NCBI GenBank assembly: GCA_047974625.1
Contig: JBKECK010000077.1
Coordinates: forward strand, 5,508-69,507
Source: CADEDH01 sp047974625
GTDB lineage: Bacteria; Actinomycetota; Acidimicrobiia; Acidimicrobiales; SZUA-35
Direction of reading: 5' to 3'
DNA length: 64,000 bases
The translations under genes were made by a program, and so were the position numbers. Below, one piece after another: positions 26,701 through 34,448 of the stretch. Within the stretch, counting starts at the first letter, position 1. Each line of letters starts with the position of its first letter. The notes below the pieces were generated by a model. That model saw only the letters and a program-made list of their open reading frames with translations. It searched no databases and was not told the DNA's origin.

Positions 26701-27852
26701 GTGACCAACCGCAACATCTACATGACCGACGAACTCCAGGCGATCTACGACCAGACGGTCGCCTTCGTGGCCGCCGAGGTCACCCCGAACGGTGAGGGGT
26801 GGGAGGAGGAGGGCAAGGTGCCCCGCTCCGTGCTGCGAAAGATGGGCGGGCTCGGCATGCTGTCGCTGCGAGTACCCGAGCGGCACGGTGGCCTCGGCCT
26901 CGGCCCGCTGGCGTCGGCCACCTTCTCCGAAGCCCTGGGTGCGTCCACGTTCGCCGGGTTCGACGTCACCGTCCTGGTCCACACCGACATGGCCGGGCCC
27001 CACCTGGTCAACTCCGGGAGCCCGGAACAGCTGGAACGGTGGCTCCCGGGGGTGATGGCCGGTGAGACGATCCTGTCGATCGGGGTCACCGAACCGGATG
27101 CTGGATCCGACGTGGCCGGTCTGCGGACCTCGGGGGTCCGCGACGGTGAGGGATGGCGGCTCAACGGCACCAAGACCTTCATCACCAACGCGGTGTACGG
27201 GGACATGACTATCGTGGCCGCCCGCACCAACCCCGACGACCGCTACGGCATCACCATGTTCCTGGTCCCGTCCGGCACCGAGGGGTTCTCGGTGGCCAAG
27301 AAACTCGACAAGCACGGTTGGCGGTGCTCCGACACCGCCGAGCTGGTCCTCGACGACGTCTGGGTCCCCGACGACCAGGTACTGGGCACCGTCCACCGGG
27401 GCTTCTACGAGACGATGAAGAACTTCCAGAACGAGCGGATGGTCCTGGTCGGCATGGGGGTGGGCTCGGCCCAGGTGGCCATCGACCAGACCCTGGCCTA
27501 CACCCAGGACCGCAAGGCGTTCGGCGGACACCTCTACGACCTGGGGGCGATCCGCCAACGGATGGCCATGAACCAGGCCCAGCTCGACGCCGTGCGGGCG
27601 TCCATGTACCACGCGGCGTGGATGGGAGAGCAGGGCGAGGACAACGTCAAGGCCATGTCCGGGGTCAAGGCGCTCGGCGCCGAGGTGGTCAACCGGATCA
27701 TGTACGACTGCGTCCAGTTCCACGGCGGCATGGGCTACATGCGGGAGACCCCGGTGGAACGCATGTACCGGGACGCCCGGATCCTCCCCATCGGGGGCGG
27801 GGCCACCGAGGTCATGCTGGAAGAGGTGGCCAAGCGGTCCTTTGTCGGCTGA
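26701..27852 (+). CDS. Acyl-CoA dehydrogenase
   Basis: 383 residues from GTG 26701, which has GGGAG 6 nt upstream; ATG 26722 is an alternative. All acyl-CoA dehydrogenase segments are present: N-terminal helical domain with YDQTVAFVAAEVTPNGEGWEEEGKVP, the FAD/substrate loop VTEPDAGSDVAGL, TKTFITNA, the ERMVLVG helix and C-terminal QFHGGMGYMRETPVERMYRDARI. It introduces the alpha-beta double bond in an acyl-CoA, passing electrons to ETF. It is close to a crotonase upstream, so the two probably serve the same acyl chain. A strong hairpin terminator begins at its stop codon. Confidence 0.92.
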   Translation: MTNRNIYMTDELQAIYDQTVAFVAAEVTPNGEGWEEEGKVPRSVLRKMGGLGMLSLRVPERHGGLGLGPLASATFSEALGASTFAGFDVTVLVHTDMAGPHLVNSGSPEQLERWLPGVMAGETILSIGVTEPDAGSDVAGLRTSGVRDGEGWRLNGTKTFITNAVYGDMTIVAARTNPDDRYGITMFLVPSGTEGFSVAKKLDKHGWRCSDTAELVLDDVWVPDDQVLGTVHRGFYETMKNFQNERMVLVGMGVGSAQVAIDQTLAYTQDRKAFGGHLYDLGAIRQRMAMNQAQLDAVRASMYHAAWMGEQGEDNVKAMSGVKALGAEVVNRIMYDCVQFHGGMGYMRETPVERMYRDARILPIGGGATEVMLEEVAKRSFVG

Positions 27853-27877
27853 CCCCGGCCCCCGATGGCCGGGGTCA
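27850..27877. terminator. Bidirectional intrinsic hairpin between convergent genes
   Basis: Perfect 11-bp inverted repeat (TGACCCCGGCC at 27850-27860 and GGCCGGGGTCA at 27867-27877) with a 6-nt loop. The left arm includes the stop codon of the acyl-CoA dehydrogenase. It lies 8 bp from the end of the convergent HpaB-family gene, so it could stop transcription from both sides. It has no U-tract, as is common in high-GC actinobacteria. Confidence 0.75.
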
Positions 27878-27885
27878 GGCGGGGC

Positions 27886-29274
27886 TCAATGGGCGTCGTC
27901 CTCGCTGAGACCGGCCACCGCCAGGGCGCTCCGCTTGGCCGCGTCGAGGTCATAGTGACGGCGGGTGACGATCCGCTGGGCGTATAGGCCCCCACCGGCT
28001 TGCAGGTTGGTCACAAACTTCCAGCCGCCATAGGCGTCGGCGGTCAGGTCGCGGATCGTGTGCATGAGCCGGGCCCGGTACTCGCCGTCCACCCCGTGGC
28101 CGGTGGCCATGTACTTGCGGGCCAGGTCGCCCACCTCAGCGTTCTCGAAATCGGCGGGGACCGGCGCGGTGAGCACCGCCCCACCGGCGATGTCGTGGAG
28201 GTGCCGGACCATGAGGTTGTAGTTGGCGGCGGCGTGGAACTTGCCGGCGTTGACGAACAGCTCACTGGGGAACGCGGCGCCCTCGGGGCCGACCTGGCAG
28301 TTGGAGATCGCCGCCTCCAGGGCGGACCGGATCAGGGTGGCGTGGATCATCATCTCGGAGATCTTCTCCCGGACGTGGGAGATGCCGGCGGTGCCGTTGG
28401 CCTCGGCCACCAGCTGGGCCAGGCCAACGAGCTGGTCCGCCTCCTCCACGAAGGCGGACAGGCCCCCGAGACGCTCCCACAGGCCGAGGCTGTGGGCGAA
28501 CACGGCGGCGAAGGCCGTCTCGCCGTCAAGGAATACCCGCTCGTGGGGGACGAACACGTCGTCGAAGATCACGAACCCCTCGGGGTAGTGGTAGTGCCCG
28601 GACACCGGGAAGGCCCGGTTGTCCTCGTGGCGGGGAGCGTAGGTGGTGTTGATGATCTTGACCCCGTCGGCGTTCACGGGTACCACGCACCCGATGGCCC
28701 AGTCCTCCTCCCCGGGCTTCATCGCCTTGGTGGGGATCGTCAGCAGGTCGTGACCGAACGACGCCCCGGTGATGTGGAGTTTGGCGCCACGGATGACCAC
28801 CCCGTCGCGTTGGCGGTCCACCACCCGAACGTAGGCGTCGAGATCGTCCTGCTTGGCCGGGGGCCGGCTGCGGTCGCCCTTGGCGTCGGTGATGCACTGG
28901 GTGATCCGCACGTCACCCCGCTGGGCGTCGGCGATGTAACCGGCGATGCGGTCGAGATAGGCGGGGTTGGTGTCGGTCATCCGACCGGCCGCCGTCTTCA
29001 GGGTCTGGATCGACGTGGACGTTACGTGGGCCATCATCCCGGCGTCGTGCAACATCGGGATCAGGGCCCGCAGGTCGTCGGCTGAGGTGGGCACCCCAAG
29101 GAGCGGACTGACCGCCTCCGGATCCGGGTCGTAGTGCTTGTCGTAGGCTCGGGCGGTGAACTCCGCGGTCTGGCCGAGCACGGGATGGCCGGGGAGATCC
29201 GCGATCCGTTCACCCTCGAAGTAGGTGTGGCGACCGTCGTCGAGCGAGTCCTTGTACTGCTGGCCAGTGAGCAT
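27886..29274 (-). CDS. HpaB/4-hydroxybutyryl-CoA dehydratase-like family protein
   Basis: 462 residues, start ATG 29274. It opens with LTGQQYKDSLDDGRHTYFEG and contains TDAKGDRSRPP, a flavin-domain stretch VVIRGAKLHITGASFGHDLL and IFDDVFVPHERVFLDGE, typical of the 4-hydroxyphenylacetate 3-hydroxylase / 4-hydroxybutyryl-CoA dehydratase superfamily. The dehydratase needs a [4Fe-4S] cluster held by three Cys and a His. The region where two of these Cys normally lie (AHVTSTSIQTLKTA, about 82-95) has none and only a few Cys exist in the protein. A flavin-dependent monooxygenase or other acyl-CoA activity is therefore more likely than dehydratase. No obvious flavin reductase gene is adjacent. Role unproven. 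Confidence 0.75.
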   Translation of the reverse strand: MLTGQQYKDSLDDGRHTYFEGERIADLPGHPVLGQTAEFTARAYDKHYDPDPEAVSPLLGVPTSADDLRALIPMLHDAGMMAHVTSTSIQTLKTAAGRMTDTNPAYLDRIAGYIADAQRGDVRITQCITDAKGDRSRPPAKQDDLDAYVRVVDRQRDGVVIRGAKLHITGASFGHDLLTIPTKAMKPGEEDWAIGCVVPVNADGVKIINTTYAPRHEDNRAFPVSGHYHYPEGFVIFDDVFVPHERVFLDGETAFAAVFAHSLGLWERLGGLSAFVEEADQLVGLAQLVAEANGTAGISHVREKISEMMIHATLIRSALEAAISNCQVGPEGAAFPSELFVNAGKFHAAANYNLMVRHLHDIAGGAVLTAPVPADFENAEVGDLARKYMATGHGVDGEYRARLMHTIRDLTADAYGGWKFVTNLQAGGGLYAQRIVTRRHYDLDAAKRSALAVAGLSEDDAH

Positions 29275-29406
29275 CGTACGCCTCCGTGAGATCCGGCCCC
29301 GGTGAGAATCGACCCCAGCTCATCACGCCCACCCACCCGATCGCCAGCCCGGTGGACCCCGCCCGGTGGTCCACCTCGGGGCCGGCCCGAGGCCGTCCAC
29401 GGTGGT

Positions 29407-29961
29407 TCAGCGGTCCTCGAGGGTGGCTTGGGGCCGGGCCTGCGGGTCGCAGAAGGCGGTGATGACCGAGGTGTTGGTGCCGTCGTGCAGGGTCACGGTC
29501 AGGACACCGTCGACGAACGACTGGCCCACCTCGTAACCCGGGGCCGGCCGGGCGTCGTGCAACACGATGGCACCGTCAGGTTGGAATAGGATCGACACCG
29601 TTCCCCCGGCAACGGTGTAGGTGCGCAGGTCACCGTCGGCGGCCGCGGCGGTGGCCGACGGCTCGGTAGACGACGGGGCGAGCCCAGTGTCCGCCGGTCC
29701 AGTCTCAGACGGCTGCGTGGTGCCGAGGACAGTGGTCGTGCCGAGGACAGTGGTCGTGCCGAGGACAGTGGTCGTGCCGAGGACAATGGTCGTGCCGGGC
29801 GCCGCGGGCATTCCCGCTCCGTCGATGGTCTCCGACGCCAGGGTCGGAGACCGCTCGCCCTGGAGGCCGGCCAAGTAGCCGACCCCGAACGCGACCATCG
29901 CCAGTACCGCCACCAGGGCCAGGCGTTGCCAGCCTGGCCGGCGTTGTTGCTCGTCCGCCAC
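29407..29961 (-). CDS. Membrane-anchored protein with Thr-rich repeat linker
   Basis: 184 residues from GTG 29961, which has GAGAGGG 8 nt upstream; GTG 29994 lacks a ribosome site. One membrane helix (about residues 14-33) is followed by a Thr/Gly/Ser/Pro-rich extracellular stalk containing four VLGTTT-type repeats. A C-terminal domain of about 75 residues follows (TYTVAGGTVSILFQPDGAIVLHDARPAPGYEVG, then VLTVTLHDGTNTSVITAFCDP), which looks like a small beta-sandwich with one Cys. No family recognised. It lies downstream of the SipW-like surface operon on the same strand with a 137-bp gap, so it may be a further surface component. Confidence 0.7.
   Translation of the reverse strand: MADEQQRRPGWQRLALVAVLAMVAFGVGYLAGLQGERSPTLASETIDGAGMPAAPGTTIVLGTTTVLGTTTVLGTTTVLGTTQPSETGPADTGLAPSSTEPSATAAAADGDLRTYTVAGGTVSILFQPDGAIVLHDARPAPGYEVGQSFVDGVLTVTLHDGTNTSVITAFCDPQARPQATLEDR
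29723..29794. repeat. 18-bp tandem repeat encoding VLGTTT stalk
   Basis: Four 18-bp units (CCGAGGACAGTGGTCGTG on the + strand, the last with one change) at 29723-29740, 29741-29758, 29759-29776 and 29777-29794. They are in frame within the minus-strand membrane protein, extending its Thr-rich stalk. Confidence 0.95.
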
Positions 29962-30098
29962 GAGTTTCGCCCTCTCGCTCCGCCAACCGATCACCGTAGC
30001 GGAGGACCGAGAGGTCGGTCACTCATCCGGGTGGGTCTCCCCAGCCTGCTTGGCCGCCCACTTCGGCCCATCCCGGTACCGCCACCGGTCCGATCCGT

Positions 30099-31724
30099 TC
30101 ATGGCATCAGGGGGAGGCCGGCTCGGAATATGTCCCTGATCTCGGTAGCGCCGAGTTGCCGGGTCCAGATCGAGGCGTCGTCGAGGTAGCCCTGGAAGGA
30201 GCGCTGCTGGATGTCGCCGTCGGTAATGCCGAGGAACCCGTTGGACAGGTAGGCGTAGCCGAATCGCCAGTAGGTCGGCGTGGCCGCCTGGTAGGCGCTG
30301 GTGACCGTGGCGTCGCAAGTACCGGCCAATAGACCGTCCACGTAGAGGCACTGACCGGCGGAGCCCAGGGTCATGGTGGCCATGTGCCACTGGTTGTCGG
30401 CGTAGTCGACGGTAGTGGTCCGGAACCGTTGGGCGCCGGGGAACACTTCGAAGGTCACGTGCCCGGCCGAATCCAGATACAGGATCCGGTCGGTGGCGGT
30501 GACCTCGACGTTGAGCGACGGGGAGAACGCGGCCAGCACGCCCGCCTTGTCCGCACCGGTGACGTGGTCGGTCTTGAACCAGACGTTCACCGAGAATGTG
30601 ATCCAACGGGCCCCAGCTGGACCGTTGGAGCTTTGGGAGGCCGTCTTGTGCCGCACGTACTGCAAGTCGGCTGTGGAACTGCTCTGGACGAGCTTGACCG
30701 AACGGCTGAGGCCGTCGCGCCTACACGCCCCGCTGTTGCCGGCAGCCGGAGTCACCGCGGTCGCCGACGAACCGACGAAGTAGACACCGTCCCAGTCGGC
30801 GATGGAGTCCTGGAAATAGGCGTTGGCCTCCGACGATTGTGGTAGCCCGGTGTTCTCGTCGAACGACAGGTGCGCCCAGGGCTGGCTTCCGTAGGCGGCA
30901 CTGCTCATCGCCTGGGCGCAGGTGAACCATTGGGCGGCGTCGAGACTGCCGGCCGGGCTGGCGAGCTTCGGGGTGTCGCTGAAGTACGCCACGGTCCCCG
31001 TCACGGGAGCGGCGACCGTCCCGGCCAGGACCGCCGGGATAGCGGCCACGACCGCCAGGAGATAGGCGGCGGCATCCCGGCGCCCGGTACCTCCGGCGCC
31101 GGGAGGGACGGAGGCGTCGTCGTCGGGCCGGTCGTCGCCGCCGGTACCGGCCCCCTCGGACCGTTCCCGCCATCCCACCACCAGGCAAGCGACCAGTAGT
31201 CCCCCACCGGCGGCCATTCCCCACGGTGACGATGCCCACAGGAGCAGATACCCGAGGACGGGGACGTGCCCGACCACCCGGTCGACCCTGGTGACCGTGT
31301 AGTCGCCTGCGTCGGGGGAACCGTTGGCGTCACCCCGGAGCCTGAGTGTGACCGCAGTGTTGTCGGGCGTGACCGCAGTGTTGTCAGGCGTGACCGCAGT
31401 GTTGTCAGGCGTGACCGCAGTGTTGTCAGGCGTGACCGCAGTGTTGTCAGGCGTGACCGCGATGACCCGGTGGGTGACGCGTGTGCCGGTTTCGGTGGTG
31501 ACGCTGACGATGTCGCCGATCTCCACCCGGTCAGCCGATACCGTCCGGGCGAAGCCGACGTCCCCGACATCGAGGGCGGGCGCCATGGAACCGCTGAGCA
31601 CCACAAGGGCGCGCAACCCGAACACGCCCAGCCCGATCGTCCACAACAGGCAGGCCACGCCGACCGTCGCCCCGAGGGTGAGGACGGCGGAACGTGCCGC
31701 GGCGTACCGTGCCGACCCGCTCAC
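30099..31724 (-). CDS. SipW-like signal peptidase fused to an alternate-signal LamG domain
   Basis: 541 residues. Residues 1-185 are an S26B (ER/SipW-type) signal peptidase: membrane helix 15-42, nucleophile S46 in SGSMAP, H85 in VTHRV, D132 in RGDANGSPD and a second helix near 155-185. Between His and Asp sit five VTPDNTA repeats (90-124). A linker is followed by a second export segment (YLLAVVAAIPAVLAGTVAA, 221-239) ending in TGTVAYFSDT, which looks like the processing region of SipW substrates. A LamG/concanavalin-like domain follows (about 265-541: WFTCAQAMSS, ITFSVNVWFKTDH, GYLDDASIWTRQLGATEIRDIF). Enzyme and likely substrate are therefore joined in one chain, which could cleave itself. 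The start is GTG in a GTGA overlap with the upstream gene. Confidence 0.82.
   Translation of the reverse strand: MSGSARYAAARSAVLTLGATVGVACLLWTIGLGVFGLRALVVLSGSMAPALDVGDVGFARTVSADRVEIGDIVSVTTETGTRVTHRVIAVTPDNTAVTPDNTAVTPDNTAVTPDNTAVTPDNTAVTLRLRGDANGSPDAGDYTVTRVDRVVGHVPVLGYLLLWASSPWGMAAGGGLLVACLVVGWRERSEGAGTGGDDRPDDDASVPPGAGGTGRRDAAAYLLAVVAAIPAVLAGTVAAPVTGTVAYFSDTPKLASPAGSLDAAQWFTCAQAMSSAAYGSQPWAHLSFDENTGLPQSSEANAYFQDSIADWDGVYFVGSSATAVTPAAGNSGACRRDGLSRSVKLVQSSSTADLQYVRHKTASQSSNGPAGARWITFSVNVWFKTDHVTGADKAGVLAAFSPSLNVEVTATDRILYLDSAGHVTFEVFPGAQRFRTTTVDYADNQWHMATMTLGSAGQCLYVDGLLAGTCDATVTSAYQAATPTYWRFGYAYLSNGFLGITDGDIQQRSFQGYLDDASIWTRQLGATEIRDIFRAGLPLMP
31348..31452. repeat. 21-bp tandem repeat inside the signal peptidase domain
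   Basis: Five 21-bp units (GTGACCGCAGTGTTGTCAGGC on the + strand, with one substitution in the first) at 31348-31452, plus a partial sixth. In the minus-strand gene they encode VTPDNTA five times, between the catalytic His and Asp. The insert length is likely variable. Confidence 0.95.
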
Positions 31725-32383
31725 GGTGCCCCGACCTGGGTGCCCTTGAACTCAAATACGATGCCACCGGTCTGGTTGAGCAGGCTCGTGTCCTCGTAGG
31801 TGGCCGGCGCACCGGACATGGCGATGATGATGCAGTAGGACACGGACTGACCGACGTTGAGCCGCACCTTGGCCGAGACGATCGACGTGGGCGTGGCGGC
31901 CGTGCCCAACCGGCGCCAGCCGGTGATCCGGGTGGCCCCGGTGCAGCCGGACTGCCGCCAGGACGACGGGTTGACCACGTCCTGGGGCAGGGGCACAGTG
32001 GGGGTTCCCGTACTCCAGAGCTGAACGTCCAGGTAGGGCCCCAGGGGGCCGGTGGCATACCCGTCCAGGAGCACGTCGAGGGGCATGCTGGAGGACCCGC
32101 CGTTGGTCGCGGTCAGGGTGACGGCGGGGTACTCCCCGGGAAGCAGATCCACGGCCCGCCAGGTCACCTCCACGTGGGTGCTGTCGATGTTGGCCACGTT
32201 CGCCAACTGGCCGTTGGCGACGACGTCGAGCTGGGCGGCCGTCATCGGCCCAGGATTGGCGGTGGTGGCGGCCGACAGCGACGCCATGGTGTTCAGGCTG
32301 CCGAGACCGAGGGCCACGCAGCAGCTGAGCAGCACCCGGATCGGGATGGTGCGACGTCGCGCCAAAGGTTCGTCGGGGGTCAC
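31721..32383 (-). CDS. Alternate-signal (SipW/TasA-type) exported protein
   Basis: 220 residues from GTG 32383, which overlaps the upstream stop by 4 bp (GTGA); ATG 32401 is the alternative. N-terminus RRRTIPIRVLLSCCVALGLG is a hydrophobic export helix with arginines, followed by NTMASLSAATTANPGPMTAAQLDV, the kind of region found in SipW-processed TasA/camelysin-like proteins. The mature part is beta-rich (VEVTWRAVDLLPGEYPAVTLTATNGG, LDVLLDGYATG, SVSYCIIIAMSG) with two Cys that could form a disulfide. It is probably secreted and assembled at the surface. The stop overlaps the next gene by 4 bp. The match is by pattern rather than strong identity. Confidence 0.7.
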   Translation of the reverse strand: MTPDEPLARRRTIPIRVLLSCCVALGLGSLNTMASLSAATTANPGPMTAAQLDVVANGQLANVANIDSTHVEVTWRAVDLLPGEYPAVTLTATNGGSSSMPLDVLLDGYATGPLGPYLDVQLWSTGTPTVPLPQDVVNPSSWRQSGCTGATRITGWRRLGTAATPTSIVSAKVRLNVGQSVSYCIIIAMSGAPATYEDTSLLNQTGGIVFEFKGTQVGAP

Positions 32384-33123
32384 CGGGGACCCCCGGTCCA
32401 TCGGTGGTGCCCGGCCGCGGCCAGGACGGAGCCGCCACCGATTAGGACGAGCGGCACCCAGAGAGCGATCCCACCCCCGGGCCCGGTCATGGCCAGGCCA
32501 CCGCCGGACCTCGACGATCCGGACTTCGCCGTGACCGGGTGGAAGCTGGTCGCCGGCACAGGGTCGGGGTCCGAAACAGGGTGGGGTTCGGGTTCGGGTT
32601 CGGGTTCGGGTTCGGGTTCGGGTTCGGGTTCGGGGACACCGGGATCATCGGTGAGCACGATGTCAAACCGCAGGTCGAGGCGCCGCTCCTGGGACAGGTT
32701 TGTGGCCGTCGGATCGATGGTCACCCGCACGTCGACGGTCTGCACCCCCCCGGCACCGAGGGGCCCGGAGCTGAGTCGGGCACTGCCGGCGGTGTCGGTG
32801 CCGGTCCAGGCCGCACCACCGGACCTCACCTCGACAGTCATGTCCCCGAGGTTCAGGAGCTCGTCCACCCCGGTGTCGACGAGGTCGACGTAGAGGTTCG
32901 CGTCAATCGACGAGTCGTTGCGCACCAGGAACCGCGCGATCCGGGTATCTCCGGGCACCCAGCGGATCCCCGGGTCGAACAAGGGTCCGCTCAGCCCGTC
33001 GGTCCAGGTGATGCCGTCGCGGCTGAACGAGAGACCGTCGGCGGCGAGAGCGGCGGTGGGAAACACCACCGACAGCAGGGCGACGACCGCCACCGCCGAC
33101 ACCCCGGCCAACCGCGGCTTCAT
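32380..33123 (-). CDS. Secreted wall-anchored protein with EP-rich stalk and LAxTG-like sorting signal
   Basis: 247 residues from ATG 33123, with GGAGG just upstream in an ATGA overlap with the signal peptidase stop. Sec signal MKPRLAGVSAVAVVALLSVVFPTAALAA is followed by a beta-sandwich domain (about 30-165: LSFSRDGITWTDG, TRIARFLVRNDSSIDANLYVDLVDTG, VQTVDVRVTIDP). Next comes a (EP)n stalk and a C-terminal signal LAMTG, hydrophobic helix WVPLVLIGGGSVLAAA and basic tail HHRWTGGPR. LAxTG is the motif recognised by class E sortases in actinobacteria, so the protein is likely linked to the cell wall. No sortase gene is in this window. Confidence 0.8.
   Translation of the reverse strand: MKPRLAGVSAVAVVALLSVVFPTAALAADGLSFSRDGITWTDGLSGPLFDPGIRWVPGDTRIARFLVRNDSSIDANLYVDLVDTGVDELLNLGDMTVEVRSGGAAWTGTDTAGSARLSSGPLGAGGVQTVDVRVTIDPTATNLSQERRLDLRFDIVLTDDPGVPEPEPEPEPEPEPEPEPHPVSDPDPVPATSFHPVTAKSGSSRSGGGLAMTGPGGGIALWVPLVLIGGGSVLAAAGHHRWTGGPR
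32584..32631. repeat. Hexanucleotide repeat encoding the Glu-Pro stalk
   Basis: Eight consecutive GGGTTC units (+ strand), encoding the (PE)n stalk of the minus-strand wall protein. Pro-rich alternations of this type often span peptidoglycan. The repeat is prone to slippage in whole Glu-Pro pairs, keeping frame. Confidence 0.95.
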
Positions 33124-33698
33124 GATCGCCTCCAGGGCAGGCGTGTGGCGGCCACCGACGCCATCCGGGCCGCCGGGGATCCGCTCCGATGGTCGCGCCA
33201 GGCACTGGCGAACATCCAAACCCCGTAGGCCAGGAGGCCGAGACCGATGGCGTCGACCGCGGCACGGCGTTGCTCGGCCCTCAACGCGATGCTCACACGG
33301 CCGATCGCCGGGATGGCGTACCAGACCTTGCCGCGCAGCTGGACGGGCAGCCTCAGCTCGGCGTCGGGGGTCCCGTTGGCATCACCCTGGGTCTGGAACC
33401 GGACTCGCCCGTCGAGGCTCTGGTGGACGCCGACCACCCGGTGGGTGACCAGCGTTTCCCGGCCCGATTCGAGCTGAACGGTGATCACATCACCGACCGA
33501 GACCTCCAGGGGCGCTACCGGACGGACTACGATCAACGTGCCCGGTGGGTAGGCGGGCGCCATCGAGCCCGTTGTGATGGTGTAGGGGGTTGCCCCCGCC
33601 GCCCGGGGGACGATGACGGTGGCGAGGATCACCGCACCAGCGGCGAGGATCACCGACCAACCCGTTACCCGCGACAGAAATCTGAGAACGGACTTCAC
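33120..33698 (-). CDS. SipW-like signal peptidase I (S26B type)
   Basis: 192 residues. N-terminal membrane helix (about 13-33), then catalytic S45 in ITTGSMAP, H86 in LVTHRVVG and D106 in TQGDANGTPD, followed by a second helix (about 150-168). A His in place of the Lys general base marks the ER/archaeal/SipW class. In Firmicutes SipW processes the fibre protein TasA; here the adjacent alternate-signal proteins upstream and downstream are the natural substrates. It starts 15 bp after the upstream substrate gene and overlaps the next gene by 4 bp, placing it in one operon. Confidence 0.9.
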   Translation of the reverse strand: MKSVLRFLSRVTGWSVILAAGAVILATVIVPRAAGATPYTITTGSMAPAYPPGTLIVVRPVAPLEVSVGDVITVQLESGRETLVTHRVVGVHQSLDGRVRFQTQGDANGTPDAELRLPVQLRGKVWYAIPAIGRVSIALRAEQRRAAVDAIGLGLLAYGVWMFASAWRDHRSGSPAARMASVAATRLPWRRS

Positions 33699-33713
33699 GC
33701 CAGACCGTTCCGG

Positions 33714-34286
33714 CTAGGGATTCGGATTTTCTTGGGTGAGCGTCACGGTGAGGGCGTTGAGGGTGGCGACCCAACCCTGGGTGTCGTTGGCGTTAACAGT
33801 CGACGCGGTGCCAAAGGGGAAGGTCACCGTGAACTGAGCGCTGAGGACCCGGTCAGTGGCCGATTCGGTGATCTGGGTGCCCGCCAACGTGCCGTCCTGG
33901 TCGACGATGGCCGCTCCACCCAGCAGGTAGGCCACGGCGACCGTGGCGGTGCCCGTCGTCGTCGAACCGGTGTCGATGGTGACCGTGGTTGGGGTGGTCA
34001 GGGTGGCTAGTAGGTTGTCACCGGTGGCGGTGACGGTGAACGTGCAGTTCTTGGTGATCACGTCCCCCGGTACCCACAGGGTCACGGTGGAGCCGGCGCT
34101 GGCCTGGCCCGGGGCGTATACCCAGTTGGTGTCGCAGCTGGCGGTGCTGAGGGCGAGCTCGCCCGCGGTGACGGTTCCACCGTTGATGCTCCCGGTGGCG
34201 GTCCAGTAGGCCAGCGACGTTCCTCCCCCGAGCAGGAGCAGGGCAGCGACGCCCGATGCTATGGCGCCTTTAGTGGTCTTGTTCAC
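33714..34286 (-). CDS. Alternate-signal exported protein, RER_14450-like
   Basis: 190 residues from GTG 34286, with GGAG 7 nt upstream. N-terminus MNKTTKGAIASGVAALLLLG then GGTSLAYWTATGSINGGTVTAGEL closely matches the alternate-signal exported proteins of actinobacteria (RER_14450 family), predicted to be cleaved by SipW-type peptidases after the AYW region. The mature protein is a Thr/Val-rich beta domain (VTATGDNLLATLTTP, ALTVTLTQENPNP) with two Cys (in ASCDTNW and KNCTFT) likely paired. It is the first gene of the surface operon and probably the major fibre or coat subunit. Its gene starts about 160 bp from the LLM gene, and that gap should contain the operon promoter. Confidence 0.82.
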   Translation of the reverse strand: MNKTTKGAIASGVAALLLLGGGTSLAYWTATGSINGGTVTAGELALSTASCDTNWVYAPGQASAGSTVTLWVPGDVITKNCTFTVTATGDNLLATLTTPTTVTIDTGSTTTGTATVAVAYLLGGAAIVDQDGTLAGTQITESATDRVLSAQFTVTFPFGTASTVNANDTQGWVATLNALTVTLTQENPNP

Positions 34287-34448
34287 AACGCTCCTCGAGA
34301 TAGACAGGCCGAGCCCGGCCTTGTCCGACCTTGCCTGGGACGACGGGCGTGTATCCCACGGTCCTTATCGTCCCCTGAAGGAGCTACTTGAGTTGTGCTA
34401 AACGACGTTCGAGGAGATCGTGCTCACCAGTGGGGCCGGGACCGGGTC

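Noticed and set aside
31348..31749. + strand frame with TAVLSGV repeats opposite the peptidase
   Set aside because: Shadow of the 21-bp repeat; the minus-strand frame carries the catalytic motifs.
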